NCBI RefSeq assembly: GCF_038505995.1
Contig: NZ_CP128414.1
Location: 186,001 to 250,000, forward strand
Source: Candidatus Phytoplasma asteris
GTDB lineage: Bacteria; Bacillota_I; Bacilli_A; Acholeplasmatales; Acholeplasmataceae
Direction of reading: 5' to 3'
Length of the DNA: 64,000 bases
Made by a program: the position numbers and the translations under genes. The notes beneath the pieces were generated by a model, which worked only from the letters and a program-made list of their open reading frames with translations, was not told the origin of the DNA and searched no databases. Positions 1 to 10,659 of this stretch are shown here, piece by piece; positions within the stretch are counted from its first letter, which is position 1; every line of letters starts with the position of its first letter.

Positions 1-860
1 GTGACTTTCTTTTTTTCAAGTTTTGGGGTGTTTGGGTTTTGGATGATTTCAATTTCGTTTTTTAGTTGTTTAATTTGTTTTTCGAATTGGATTAATTGTC
101 CGTCTAAGAATAAATCATAACTTTTTAGGTTTTGGATTTCTTGGGGGTCATCTTGGTGTTGGGTGATTAGTTCTTTTATTTGTTCTTTGTTTGCGTTATT
201 GTAATTAATTGATTGTTGCAAGGTGTTTATTTTTTGATAAATATCTTTGAAGTTGGTGGTTTTATCTATTTCTAATTTAGTTGTTTGGATTTTGTTTTGA
301 TTAGTTAATTGTGATTGTGTGTTTTCTACTCGTTTTTTAGTTTGGGTTTTGGTTTCGTCATTGATTTTATCTCGTTTTTGGGTTGTTTTGGTTATTTCTT
401 GATTTATTGCGTTTATATCATTTTCTAATTTTGTTTTTTCATCATTAGTTAAGTTTGTTTGTTTGTTATTTAATTGGTTGGTTTTTTCTTCTAATTGGTT
501 TTTCAGGGTATTTATTTCTTGATTTAAAGTGTTGATTTTTGCTAAATTAGAATTAATTTGTTGAGATAAAATGTTGTCTTCTTCTTTTATTTTTTTTGAT
601 TTTTCTATATTTTTTTGGTTGAATAATTCTAATTCTTGTAAACGAGTTTGGATTTCACTAAGTGCTTCTTTTTCTTTGGGGTTTAGTTCTTTGTTATTTT
701 GTTTTGCCTCTTCGTGGTGGTGTGTGTGAGTGTTTGGTGGTGTATTTTGGTTATTGTTGGTTGTGAATGGTGATTTGGTTAATCCGATAATAAATAAAAC
801 AATAAGGATTAAAACAAATATTGATAAAAAACTAAGATATATTTTTGTTAATGTTTTCAT
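1..860 (-). CDS. PMU membrane-anchored coiled-coil protein, C-terminus beyond window
   Basis: The reading frame starts at ATG 860-858 and stays open to the left edge, giving at least 286 residues. It opens with Lys-Thr and one hydrophobic segment (about residues 6-28), then becomes a long charged Gln/Asn/Lys/Glu-rich stretch with heptad character, so a single membrane anchor with an extended coiled coil is likely. A purine-rich AAAGGAGAAA lies just upstream. It is the last gene seen in the minus-strand PMU operon and follows a strong hairpin terminator, so it may be separately transcribed. I do not recognise a function; such membrane/coiled-coil proteins are common PMU cargo. Confidence 0.75.
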   Translation of the reverse strand, partial: MKTLTKIYLSFLSIFVLILIVLFIIGLTKSPFTTNNNQNTPPNTHTHHHEEAKQNNKELNPKEKEALSEIQTRLQELELFNQKNIEKSKKIKEEDNILSQQINSNLAKINTLNQEINTLKNQLEEKTNQLNNKQTNLTNDEKTKLENDINAINQEITKTTQKRDKINDETKTQTKKRVENTQSQLTNQNKIQTTKLEIDKTTNFKDIYQKINTLQQSINYNNANKEQIKELITQHQDDPQEIQNLKSYDLFLDGQLIQFEKQIKQLKNEIEIIQNPNTPKLEKKKV

Positions 861-887
861 GTTTTCTCCTTTCGTGTGAATTGGTAC

Positions 888-916
888 AAAAAAAAGACTC
901 TCGTGGTGAGAGTCTT
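888..916 (-). terminator. intrinsic terminator
   Basis: A perfect 9-bp stem (894-902 with 908-916) closes a 5-nt loop. On the minus strand it is followed by eight Ts (888-895 as A on plus). It lies ten bases beyond the stop codon of the small membrane protein gene ending at 926. Confidence 0.8.
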
Positions 917-925
917 GGTTGTTAT

Positions 926-1222
926 TTATTTTCCAGGGGTTGGATGGTTGGTTTTTGGATGATTTGGGTTGTTTGTTTGTGAGTGGGGTTTTTGTTGGTT
1001 TTGAGTTGATTGTGGGGTTTGGGGTTTGGGTTGGCTATTGTTTGTATTGTTTGGTTTTGGGGTTGGTAATTCTTGTATTCTTCTTTTGAACGGATGAGTG
1101 TCGTTAGGGTTGAATAGTTGAAGAAAACTAAAAAATAGATGTTTAAATATAAAACATAAAACGGTAACAAAAACTGCGCCCGTCATGAAGCCAATAGTAA
1201 AATTTGAATCAGTCATTTTCAT
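926..1222 (-). CDS. small PMU membrane protein
   Basis: 98 residues. An N-terminal hydrophobic segment (about residues 8-32) is followed by a Pro/Asn/Gln/Thr-rich hydrophilic tail. AAAGGA lies 3 bases before the ATG; a second in-frame ATG two codons later (1216) is an alternative. The start overlaps the end of the upstream 147-residue gene by 14 bases, suggesting translational coupling. An 82-residue frame on the same strand overlaps it but has no ribosome site and looks like a shadow. Function unknown. Confidence 0.6.
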   Translation of the reverse strand: MKMTDSNFTIGFMTGAVFVTVLCFIFKHLFFSFLQLFNPNDTHPFKRRIQELPTPKPNNTNNSQPKPQTPQSTQNQQKPHSQTNNPNHPKTNHPTPGK

Positions 1223-1652
1223 TGTCCTTTCCGATTGAGGTGTTGTTGTGTTTTTGGGATTTTAACAATCTTTTTCTTTCTTTTTTAGATTGCCAAATGG
1301 CTACTTTATGTTTTTGTTGTTCTATTTGAGATAATGTTTTTTCTTGTGCAGTTTTTATTTGTTCTAGTTTTTGAAGTAATAATTGTTCTTGATGTTCTTG
1401 TTTGGTGTTTTTGATTTCTAAAGTTTGAAGTTTTTTATTAGGAAAAAATATGTTTATAATAGTTTGTTTAATAAAAACAATTGTATTTTTAATTAATTTA
1501 AAAATAGGTTTAAAACCAGTAATGATTAATATTGTAAATAGAGTTGTTTGTATTCCATCCAATCTTCTTTCCATGATTTCAGCAGCGGTAAATCCTTTAG
1601 TGTAATTTAATATAAAATTACTAATTATTGTAAATATTGAAAAAATCCACAT
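1209..1652 (-). CDS. PMU membrane protein with coiled-coil tail
   Basis: 147 residues. Two hydrophobic stretches lie in the first 70 residues (about 3-17 and 36-70); the rest (about 75-140) is a Gln/Glu/Lys-rich coiled coil ending in a basic patch. GTAGGA precedes the ATG. It sits between a 47-residue gene and a small membrane protein gene in the same minus-strand PMU operon. I recognise the type (PMU-associated membrane/coiled-coil protein) but no function. Confidence 0.65.
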   Translation of the reverse strand: MWIFSIFTIISNFILNYTKGFTAAEIMERRLDGIQTTLFTILIITGFKPIFKLIKNTIVFIKQTIINIFFPNKKLQTLEIKNTKQEHQEQLLLQKLEQIKTAQEKTLSQIEQQKHKVAIWQSKKERKRLLKSQKHNNTSIGKDNEND

Positions 1653-1689
1653 TATTTCCTACTTTCTTAATAATTTTTATAAAATTTAT

Positions 1690-1833
1690 TCATTTATTTT
1701 TAGATAATTTCTTTTTATTTTTAAAGGTTTTATTGGAATGATGTAAATTTATCCATTTACCTTTGTGGGTTTTGGTGGTTGAACGGTCTTTAAAGTGAGT
1801 TCCTTGGTATGTTTCGGTCATTGCGTCGCTCAT
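1690..1833 (-). CDS. small basic PMU protein, 47 residues
   Basis: A short frame starting MSDAMTETYQ and ending in a Lys/Asn-rich tail at TGA, with an excellent AAAGGAGAAATAAC ribosome site before the ATG. It lies in the 190-base gap between the HU gene and the 147-residue membrane protein gene, in the same direction, so an operonic small gene is more likely than chance. Highly basic and without a hydrophobic segment, so cytosolic or nucleic-acid-binding is conceivable. No known family recognised. Confidence 0.6.
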   Translation of the reverse strand: MSDAMTETYQGTHFKDRSTTKTHKGKWINLHHSNKTFKNKKKLSKNK

Positions 1834-1846
1834 GTTATTTCTCCTT

Positions 1847-2179
1847 TTATTTTAATTGAAGTTTTTTGACTTCGTCTTTGATTGGTTTTGACATTTTAAA
1901 ACTAACAACCGTTTTTGCAGGTATTTTTAAATTTTTACCAGTTCTTTTGACTGTTTTTTTTCCTGTTTGTTTATTGATGATGAATTTAGTTTCGGGTGTT
2001 ATGTGGGCTTTTCTAGTTTTTAAGATGAATTTGCCAATTTTAGAGGATAAAACTACTTCTTCATTTGATGTAATTGCTTTAATTAGAGCATTCTCAAATG
2101 AATTGTAAAACTCTTCGGTTTGGGTTATTGAGGTTTTATTTACCTCAGCTATTGATTTAATTAATTCTTTTTTATTCAT
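1847..2179 (-). CDS. himA: HU/IHF-family DNA-binding protein
   Basis: 110 residues starting MNKKELIKSI. The N-terminal helix pair, the basic arm region with Gly-Lys-Thr and Arg-Thr-Gly-Lys, and the C-terminal SFKMSKPIKD element match the HU/IHF family. A longer frame reaches 2215, but the ATG at 2179 has AAAAGGAG seven bases upstream and begins the conserved domain, so it is preferred. PMUs typically carry such a gene (annotated himA or hup) with ssb and a sigma factor, as here. Presumed role: DNA bending during PMU replication or recombination. Confidence 0.85.
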   Translation of the reverse strand: MNKKELIKSIAEVNKTSITQTEEFYNSFENALIKAITSNEEVVLSSKIGKFILKTRKAHITPETKFIINKQTGKKTVKRTGKNLKIPAKTVVSFKMSKPIKDEVKKLQLK

Positions 2180-2239
2180 ATTTTTTTCTCCTTTTGGTTT
2201 ATAAAAAAAGTCCATTTTGGGGACTTAATTTTTTAAATA

Positions 2240-2554
2240 TTATTTAGTTTTGTTGTCTAAAAAGATGACGTTTTGGATAATTACTTTGGTGGTGGTTCGC
2301 GTTTTACCTTCGTTTGTGGTATATTTTTGGATGGATAATGCGCCTTCTGCATATATTTTTGAACCTTTATTTAAATATGTACTCATGTTTTCAGCTTGAT
2401 TTCTAAAAACGACACAAGGGATGTATTGCACTTTATCTTTATTGTTAATTGCTAAATTGAAATCTATTTTAGGGATTTGTTCGTTGTTGCTATTGATATA
2501 TTGTTTTTCTAGGTTATGAGCGATATTACCGATTAATTGGACTTTATTTAACAT
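2240..2554 (-). CDS. ssb: single-stranded DNA-binding protein, PMU type
   Basis: 104 residues with the SSB OB-fold hallmarks: an N-terminal MLNKVQLIGNI, central PCVVFRNQAENM (the usual V-x-W/F-x-xxAE motif) and YLNKGSKIYAEGALS. It lacks the acidic C-terminal tail of chromosomal SSBs, usual for short PMU copies. The start lies one base past the sigma-factor stop, with its ribosome site inside the end of that gene. A paralogue lies at 59586-59900. Confidence 0.9.
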   Translation of the reverse strand: MLNKVQLIGNIAHNLEKQYINSNNEQIPKIDFNLAINNKDKVQYIPCVVFRNQAENMSTYLNKGSKIYAEGALSIQKYTTNEGKTRTTTKVIIQNVIFLDNKTK

Positions 2555-2555
2555 T

Positions 2556-3182
2556 TTATTTCTCCTTATTTTTATAATTTGGGTTTAGTTTTCTAATTGC
2601 ATTATCTTTTAAATCTTCAATTTGTGAGAGTTTTAAATTAAGTTTTTGGGCGATGGCATGATTGGTTAGGGGTTGTTGATTAGGTTCGTTGTTGTTTTCT
2701 AGTGAGATACCAAAACTTAAACAAATAACATTGAATTCATTTTTACTTAGTTTAGTTTTTAGTTTTTTTATTAATAATTCATGTTTTACTTGTTTTAACC
2801 ATAATTGATGTGGATTAAGGATTTTATTCCAATTAGGTTGTTTGTATTGTTCTTCTTTAAAACTGATATTGTTTGATTTGGTTGTTTTTTGGGGGATTGA
2901 AGGTGAATGGCTTTTTCTTATTAGTTCGCTGATTGCAAATTTTATTTTTGGAGTTGCATAAGTAACAAAGTCATAGCCTAAATCTTGGTAATTATTTAGA
3001 GCTTTGATTAATCCTAAAATCCCTTCTTGATATAAATCCTCTTTAGTTAAAACTCGCGGATAATATTTAAATTGATAAGCTAGTTTTTTTACTAAAGGTA
3101 AATGAAGTTCGATTAATTGATTACGAATTTCCAAATTCTTTTTATTTTTTAAAAAATCTTTAAATAATTTTTGTCTTAACAT
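2556..3182 (-). CDS. PMU RNA polymerase sigma factor (SigF/FliA-like)
   Basis: 208 residues. Residues about 28-95 form sigma-70 region 2 (LPLVKKL, then YQEGILGLIKAL and FVTYATPKIKFAI), and about 165-200 form a region 4 helix-turn-helix (NHAIAQKLNLKLSQIEDLKD). Nearly identical to two copies at 57799-58515 and 62560-63276 up to residue 200, then truncated by about 30 residues with a different end. AGAGAGGAATTGA precedes the ATG, behind a small hairpin. Presumably directs polymerase to PMU promoters. Confidence 0.85.
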   Translation of the reverse strand: MLRQKLFKDFLKNKKNLEIRNQLIELHLPLVKKLAYQFKYYPRVLTKEDLYQEGILGLIKALNNYQDLGYDFVTYATPKIKFAISELIRKSHSPSIPQKTTKSNNISFKEEQYKQPNWNKILNPHQLWLKQVKHELLIKKLKTKLSKNEFNVICLSFGISLENNNEPNQQPLTNHAIAQKLNLKLSQIEDLKDNAIRKLNPNYKNKEK

Positions 3183-3209
3183 TCAATTCCTCTCTAAAAA
3201 CATTTTTTA

Positions 3210-3227
3210 GAAAAGATATGAAATTAT
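3210..3227. repeat. 18-base junction repeat, copy 1 (inverted)
   Basis: Reverse complement of ATAATTTCATATCTTTTC, also found at 54441-54458, 57755-57772 and (inverted) 63303-63320. The last two are the exact outer edges of the large inverted repeat. Confidence 0.6.
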
Positions 3228-3238
3228 TTTTTTAGTCT

Positions 3239-3349
3239 TTGAAACAAAAAAAGACTAACTTAATAGTTAGTCTTAAAGAATTTTTAAAAAACAAAAAAGT
3301 GTCTAAACTTTTGGAACACCTCAAACAGGCTCAAAAACATATTTCATGA
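3239..3349 (+). pseudogene. remnant of truncated PMU dnaG start
   Basis: From a TTG codon, 29 codons are almost identical to the start of the truncated dnaG at 57743 (one Ser to Asn change). The frame then diverges and stops at TGA 3347-3349. It lies divergently beside a sigma gene, exactly as at 57743/57799, so this is a broken copy of the same dnaG/sigma junction. No catalytic residues remain. Confidence 0.75.
3246..3274 (-). terminator. intrinsic terminator upstream of sigma gene
   Basis: A 10-bp perfect stem (3251-3260 with 3265-3274, loop TAAT) followed on the minus strand by seven Ts. It points towards the sigma gene ending at 2556 and would stop read-through into it. Same element as at 57708-57736. 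Confidence 0.7.
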
Positions 3350-4765
3350 AAGAAAGAAAATAATAGAATTATTAAGAAATTCTTTAGTATCTAATTTATC
3401 TGCTCCCAACATTCAAGCAAATTTTTTTTCACCAGAACAAAACCAAAGATTAGAAGAATTCAAAACAACTAATCCTACATATCTAAATTTAACACAACAA
3501 GAAAAAAATATATTAGATGATTTGGAGAAAAAACTACAAGAATTTGAAAACGCATTAAATAACATTACATTATCAGAACCTAATAAAACTCCTAAAACAA
3601 GAGATAATTTAGCTGCATTAAAGAAAAAAACAACTACTGAATTACCACCTTTAACAGGCACTAATAAAAAAGACAAGATAAAATAAATAAGAACAAAATT
3701 AAATGAATTAAAAGAATCCATTAAAGAAGAAATAAAACTAATATTAGGACAAAAAATACTTGAATTAATGCAACAAACATTACAAGAATATTTAGAATAA
3801 CAAAAAAAACAAATTAAAGATAAAATTAATAACATTATTAAAAAATTTACTACTGGTATTAATGCACCTTATTTTACTTTTAATCTTTCTAATAAAAAAA
3901 TAAAATGGTATTCTGGAAGTCTTTATTATGATAGTATAAAAGAGTTAGAAAAGTATTTAGAAAATATGACATATAAAGCAACACTGCCTACAATAGATTC
4001 TAATTTAACTTTATCATTTAAAACAAAACAAAAGGAAAATGAATTAAAAGAAGTTGATTATGCTTATTATGATTTAGTTAATAATGATAATCAAGTTAAT
4101 AATAATATGAGTGTTATTTTAAGATTTCGTCCTTTTGTTGCTCCTTTTTGTCTAGATGAAAAAAAACAAGAACAAGCATGTAAGAATTGTACTACATGTC
4201 AATCTAATTCTTGTCAAGATGAAAAAGATAAATTAAAACCATGCGAGCAACTTAAAACAGGATTTGGAGCTTGGCTTTCGCCTCAAGATTGTTTAGGAGA
4301 AATTCAACAAGAATTAAAAAACAAAATGATAATGCATCATCACAACAAAGAAAAACAATCTTTTTATTTTTTGAAAAACCAATATATAATTTTTTAGAAG
4401 AACAAACATATTCTATTAATCATAGTTCTTTTATGATAGATATATTACCTGATACTCATTTAAAAGGATTAGATTATATGCAAAGAGCTCATGAATCATG
4501 GGAGCATCATCATCAACCTAGCCAAACAAATGAAATACATCAAACAGGACAAAATATGTATCATAATTTAAATAATCAACTTAGAGACCCAGCATTTAAT
4601 AGAGCATGGCAACAAGAAAATAAAGGTCAATATAATTATAACTATAATCAAAATTCTTCACCTTATCAAATAAATTATACTCCTACAATCTATCAAGTTC
4701 CTAATGCAAATATGCAAATTGTAATTCAACAAGAAACTCAAAATAATCAACAACCAAATCAATAA
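3330..4765 (+). pseudogene. decayed PMU gene with cysteine cluster
   Basis: One frame continues from about 3330 through in-frame TAA codons at 3684 and 3798 into an open stretch ending at 4397. A frame switch near the A6 run at 4316-4321 then leads to a frame running to 4765, together about 480 codons. Composition is coding-like throughout: a helical Gln/Glu/Lys-rich N-half, a Cys-rich middle (CxNCTTC and further Cys near 4170-4250), and a Gln/Asn/Tyr-rich C-terminus. Both stops follow lysine or glutamate codons in a Gln-rich region, as expected for CAA to TAA changes. No start codon is visible. Function unrecognised; probably PMU cargo. Confidence 0.65.
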
Positions 4766-4816
4766 CATTAATAATTAATATATAATATAATAATGAAAAT
4801 AAAGGTTAATTATAAC

Positions 4817-7197
4817 ATGGCATATAAAAAAATGAACCTAAAAAGGATAAAGCATTAAAAGAAGTTGAAGTTAATGAAAAAGCAACTAACGTTCAAATTA
4901 AAAAAACAAAAGATTATAAAAATAAACTTAAAGTAGTAAAAGAAAATGAATTTGAATATGATGAAACATTAAATCTAGTTTCTAATAATGAATCTAAAAG
5001 TAATACGTTTTTCTTTGTAATTATTATTTTGATATGTATTACAGCATTAGGTGGTTCTGTTGTTTTTTCTTATATGACAAATGATACAATGGATAAAAAC
5101 TTTCAAAAAACAAATGAAATAATTACTACAACAAAAACAGATGTTGAAAGTTTATCAACAGAAGTTAAATAATTAAAAGAAAACCAAACAAATAATAATC
5201 AAACTGATGAAAATAATAATACTCAAACTGATGAAAATCTTATGACTATTCAAGAATTACAACAAATGATGGAAGATATAATTCATGGAAATAATCTACA
5301 TACTCTAAATGACCTTATAAATGCATTAGCTAATAAAAATGATCCATCTAAAAAACAATTACAACACATAGATAAATTTCCTGAAGGTACTAGATATTTT
5401 CCTATGCCTTTAGATGAATTTGAAGGATTACCTAGTTTTAAAAAAACTATTGGGATGGAAAGTGTTATAGACCAATTACAAGGTTTTCTTAATTATTTAA
5501 GTGATCCTTTATCTTATGTAGGTGTTGGGAAAGTTAAACCACCTCAAGGAGTCTTATTTTATGGGGTTCCCGGAACAGGTAAAACATTCTTTACTAGAGC
5601 ACTTGCTAAAGAAGCTGGTAGACAAGTTGGTTTTTATGAAACTAATGCTGCTGAATTTGTTTATCAAACTCTTGTAGGAGATGGTCCTAGGTTTGTTAAA
5701 AAGTTATTTGAAGATGTAAGATTACATAATAAAAAAGAAGGAGTAAAAGCTTCTATTATCTTTATTGATGAATGTGAAGAAGCTTTTAAATATCTAAATA
5801 AAACTGCAAATTCATCTTCAGATCTACCTAACGTTGTAAACCAATTTAAAACTGAATTAACCTCAACAAAAAATGATCCTAAAAAACCTATTTTAATTAT
5901 TGGAGCAACTAACTATTTTGATAAAATAGATGAAGCTATTAAATCACGTTTTACTTATCATATTGAAATTAAAGTTGGTCATGCAACAGCCAGAGCTAAA
6001 TACTTAGATTTAATGATTAATGTTTTAAGAAAAAATCCTTTTCACGAAGAAGCATTAGAATATCTTTTAAAAACTGTTAATCCTTTTCTTGATAAGTTTG
6101 ATGCAGAATCGCGTTCTAATAGACGTTTAGAAAATATGATTGAATCATCTGTTATTAATATGAATAATCGTTTAAGTGCTGAAAGTCGTGCAAAACAAAA
6201 AGAAATTGATGATAAAACTAAAAAATTACAATTAGAAGCAAATACTTTATCTTTATCACAAGAAGAAAAAGACCAACTCCAAAAAGACATTCAAGAATTA
6301 AAAACACAATTGCATAATAGAAAAATTAAATTAGAACAAATAGTTGAAAATGAAAGCCAAATGGCACAAATCAAACAACAAGAGACAAAAATAGAAAAAG
6401 AAACAGCCGAAAAGAAAGCCCAACAAATTATATTAGAAGAAAAAATAGCTAAATTGAATTTTGAAATAGAGTTTTTGCAAGAAGAATTAAACAAATTAAA
6501 CGAGAAACAATCCCAACCAAAACCCTTACAACCTCCTACCTCATCAACTCTACAAACATCTGAATCAAATGCTTCTTCAACTCCGCCACAAGATGTAACG
6601 CCAACTCCTCCAAACAGTGAACAACAACCTCAACAACCAAATCCAGAGGCTGAAAAACTAAAACAACAAACAAAAGATAAACAAAAAGAAAAAGAAGAAC
6701 TATTACAAAAAGAAGACCCATTAAAATTAGAAGAAGACATAACAAAATTAGTACAAAAACTGGCACAATTGGACCAAGAAAAAAAACCTTTTAAAGCAAA
6801 AGTTAAACAATTACAAAAGGACTTAGAAAAAGAAGTTAGAGTAGTTGATTTAAGAGCAGCTTTTTATCAAGTTTATGGTATGAAAATCCTTAATACACCA
6901 GAAGAACGTTGTAATGAATTACAAGAATTAGCTAAGGTTTATAATAAAAGAAATACACAAGTTCTTTATTCAACACAAGCAATGCATTATTTCAACCAAA
7001 CCTTAAATCCTAAAATTAATCAATTAATGGAAGAAGCTCAATGTGATAAATTAATTGCTTATTTTGTAGAAGCTTCTAAAAGAAAGTTTTTAGAAACCAA
7101 ACAAACATTACAACAAAACGATTTAGATGAAGTCTTTAAAGAAGTGTATGGCGGATTAGATGAATTAACACAAAAATTAAATAATAATTATAAATAA
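4817..7197 (+). pseudogene. PMU AAA+ ATPase with damaged N-terminus
   Basis: An ATG at 4817 begins a frame that breaks after five codons at an A7 run. One base later the sequence is open again (a charged region, then a transmembrane stretch near 5005-5075) until TAA at 5170, then continues in the same frame into the 651-codon stretch 5242-7197. The intact part has Walker A GVPGTGKT (residues 108-115), Walker B IIFIDE (172-177) and an FtsH-like AAA fold, then a long coiled coil (about 325-555). There is no HExxH, so it is not a protease. The ATG at 5242 has no good ribosome site; the ATPase half could survive by reinitiation, but the gene as a whole looks broken. Confidence 0.7.
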
Positions 7198-7230
7198 ATA
7201 ATGGATATTTTATATCCATTATTTATTTTT
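7196..7230 (+). terminator. intrinsic terminator
   Basis: A 13-bp perfect inverted repeat (7196-7208 with 7212-7224) followed by a T-rich tail, overlapping the stop codon of the AAA+ gene. Confidence 0.7.
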
Positions 7231-7312
7231 ATCCTAATTGAAATTATTTATCTTTGTTGGATAAATTGAATAAATTATTTATATTAACATTATGTTATTG
7301 TATTTTGATATA

Positions 7313-7321
7313 TGTTATAAT
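7313..7321 (+). promoter_or_regulatory. extended -10 promoter candidate
   Basis: TGTTATAAT, a perfect -10 box with an upstream TG, lies 77 bases before the TTG start of the membrane protein gene at 7399. No clear -35 box. In such AT-rich sequence this is suggestive only. Confidence 0.4.
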
Positions 7322-7398
7322 TGAGGTGATAAAAGTGATATAATAATTCCTTAAAAATAATTTATCAAGTATATTAGAAAACTAAAAGGAGCAATATT

Positions 7399-8115
7399 TT
7401 GTATTTTTCCATCACTCAAAAGACTAAAAAGACTTTGCATAAATATATTCTAGCAGCTCATATACTTGCTTTAGCTCTTATATTATTTCATTTTTCTAAA
7501 CAAATGGGGCTATATGATTATTTTAGGTCTCCTTTAACTTATAAAGCTTATTTTAATCTGGCCTTAGTACCTTTATTTTATTTAGGGTTTTTCTTTGGAT
7601 TTAAGAAAGCTTATTTAATGCTTTTTATTTATCTGTTTTGTGAATTTGTAACTACTTTGGGACATTTTTGGATTTTAGCTGATTATGATATTTTTTTGCT
7701 TGAAAAAATAAATATTAATAAAGTAGCTTTTTTTATACTGAATTATCTTTTAAAAACTTTAATACCTCTTTTATCTTGGTCTTTTACAGGATTATTATAT
7801 TGTAAAGATTTAAGTCATTTTAATATTAATAAAAAAAATATTATACGTTTATTAAGTATTTTAATTATAATTATGTTAATTCATGCTTGTCTTTATGCTA
7901 TAAATGGTTATTTATGTTATTTGCCAAGTATTAAATATATTCTAAAAGATAATCCATATTATAATATCTTTTTTGCTAATGAAATAATTTCCTTTATCAC
8001 TATTTTTGTTCTTAATTTAGAAACAGTTATTACTTGTAATTTATTATTATTTGGTTGTGTTATTTATCTTAATCCAAGATTAAAGATTATTTATCAAACT
8101 TATTTTTATGAATAA
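7399..8115 (+). CDS. six-TM membrane protein, possibly an ECF substrate-binding subunit
   Basis: 238 residues, about six hydrophobic helices, no signal peptide. The start is TTG with AAAGGAG seven bases upstream; no ATG fits better. The run of a GFFFGFKKA turn, a helix, then a Lys-Thr/Ser-Trp helix (about residues 60-145) resembles ThiT-type S-components of energy-coupling factor transporters, which would suit an auxotroph needing thiamine, but this is pattern reading only. It precedes groES and ends inside a 20-base tandem repeat. Alternatively an uncharacterised phytoplasma membrane protein. Confidence 0.6.
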   Translation: MYFSITQKTKKTLHKYILAAHILALALILFHFSKQMGLYDYFRSPLTYKAYFNLALVPLFYLGFFFGFKKAYLMLFIYLFCEFVTTLGHFWILADYDIFLLEKININKVAFFILNYLLKTLIPLLSWSFTGLLYCKDLSHFNINKKNIIRLLSILIIIMLIHACLYAINGYLCYLPSIKYILKDNPYYNIFFANEIISFITIFVLNLETVITCNLLLFGCVIYLNPRLKIIYQTYFYE

Positions 8116-8190
8116 ACAATAACATAAATGAATAAACAATAACATAAATGAATAAACAATAACATAAATGAATAAACAATAACATAAATG
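8111..8190. repeat. four exact 20-bp tandem repeats
   Basis: The unit AATAAACAATAACATAAATG occurs four times without change. The stop codon of the preceding membrane protein lies in the first copy. No hairpin potential within a unit; a likely variable-number locus. Confidence 0.9.
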
Positions 8191-8293
8191 AAAAACTTTT
8201 TTTGCAATTCCCAATAAGACAAATTTAATAATATTTACCAAAAATATAAAATAAATTTTTGAATCCTCCAAACCAAATTATTTTTTTTAATAC

Positions 8294-8322
8294 TTGCCAA
8301 TTATTAAATCTTATGATATAAT
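8294..8322 (+). promoter_or_regulatory. groESL promoter
   Basis: TTGCCA (8294-8299), a 17-base spacer, and a perfect TATAAT (8317-8322). Transcription would start near 8329, about 95 bases before groES. This is one of the best sigma-70-type promoters in the window. Confidence 0.75.
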
Positions 8323-8324
8323 AA

Positions 8325-8340
8325 AAGTGCTTTGGCACTT
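8325..8340 (+). promoter_or_regulatory. palindrome at the groESL transcription start
   Basis: AAGTGCTTTGGCACTT: a perfect 6-bp dyad with a 4-base centre spanning the predicted +1. Position suggests an operator or a 5' hairpin on the mRNA. It is not a standard CIRCE element (9-bp arms, 9-base spacer), though the GTGC/GCAC core is reminiscent. Confidence 0.5.
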
Positions 8341-8422
8341 AAATTATTTATTGCCAAAATTAAATCATTACAAAAATATTTTATTTGCTATAATAAATTA
8401 TTAAATTAAAAGGAGTTTAATC

Positions 8423-8692
8423 ATGAAACAAAAAACAATTATCCCTTTACATGACAATGTTGTTTTAAAATTGAAAATGGAAGAAACTAAAACAGCTAGC
8501 GGAATTATTTTGGCTTTATCAGAAAAAGAAAAATCCTCTGTTGGGGTTGTTGTTGGAGTAGGTTCCAAAGTTGAAGGTTTAAAAAAAGATGATGAAGTAG
8601 TTTATAAAAGCTATTCTGGTAGCAAAGTTACTTTAGGAGAAAAAGATTATTTAATTGTTGCTGTAAAAGATATTTTGGCACAAATTAAATAA
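8423..8692 (+). CDS. groES: GroES co-chaperonin
   Basis: 89 residues. It begins with the conserved PLHDNVVLK and has ETKTASGIIL, the mobile-loop segment that docks on GroEL, then a GVVVGVGSKVEG segment and a C-terminal VAVKDILA. AAAGGAG stands seven bases before the ATG. First gene of the groESL pair behind a strong promoter, separated from groEL by 199 bases without an obvious terminator. Slightly shorter than the usual 94-97 residues. Caps the GroEL folding chamber in the cytosol. Confidence 0.95.
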   Translation: MKQKTIIPLHDNVVLKLKMEETKTASGIILALSEKEKSSVGVVVGVGSKVEGLKKDDEVVYKSYSGSKVTLGEKDYLIVAVKDILAQIK

Positions 8693-10502
<1,810 letters not shown>

Positions 10503-10659
10503 TTTTTTATAACTAATAAAGCTTTATTTTTTTAATTATTGTCTCCCATTTTTCCTTTTTTCATGTTAAAATAATAGTAGGTTTTGATTGTCTTTTAACT
10601 CTTTGTTAGAAAACAACTCAAACCATATAATTATATAACGCAAGAAAGGAGAACAAACA

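Noticed and set aside
922-1170. 82-codon minus-strand frame overlapping the small membrane protein
   Set aside because: Lacks a ribosome site, low-complexity tail, and the alternative frame (926-1222) has good start signals and operon overlap.
8111-8190. CRISPR array
   Set aside because: Repeats are directly adjacent with no spacers, and no cas genes are present; the same holds for 36881-37000 and 56027-56114.
8080-8271. 63-codon minus-strand frame over the 20-bp repeats
   Set aside because: Its repeated peptide is produced only by the tandem DNA repeat.
8325-8340. CIRCE operator
   Set aside because: Arms and spacing do not match TTAGCACTC-N9-GAGTGCTAA; kept only as a palindrome.
10518-10540. 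groEL terminator at an AATAAAGCTTTATT palindrome
   Set aside because: Only five A/T pairs remain after allowing a loop; too weak to call.
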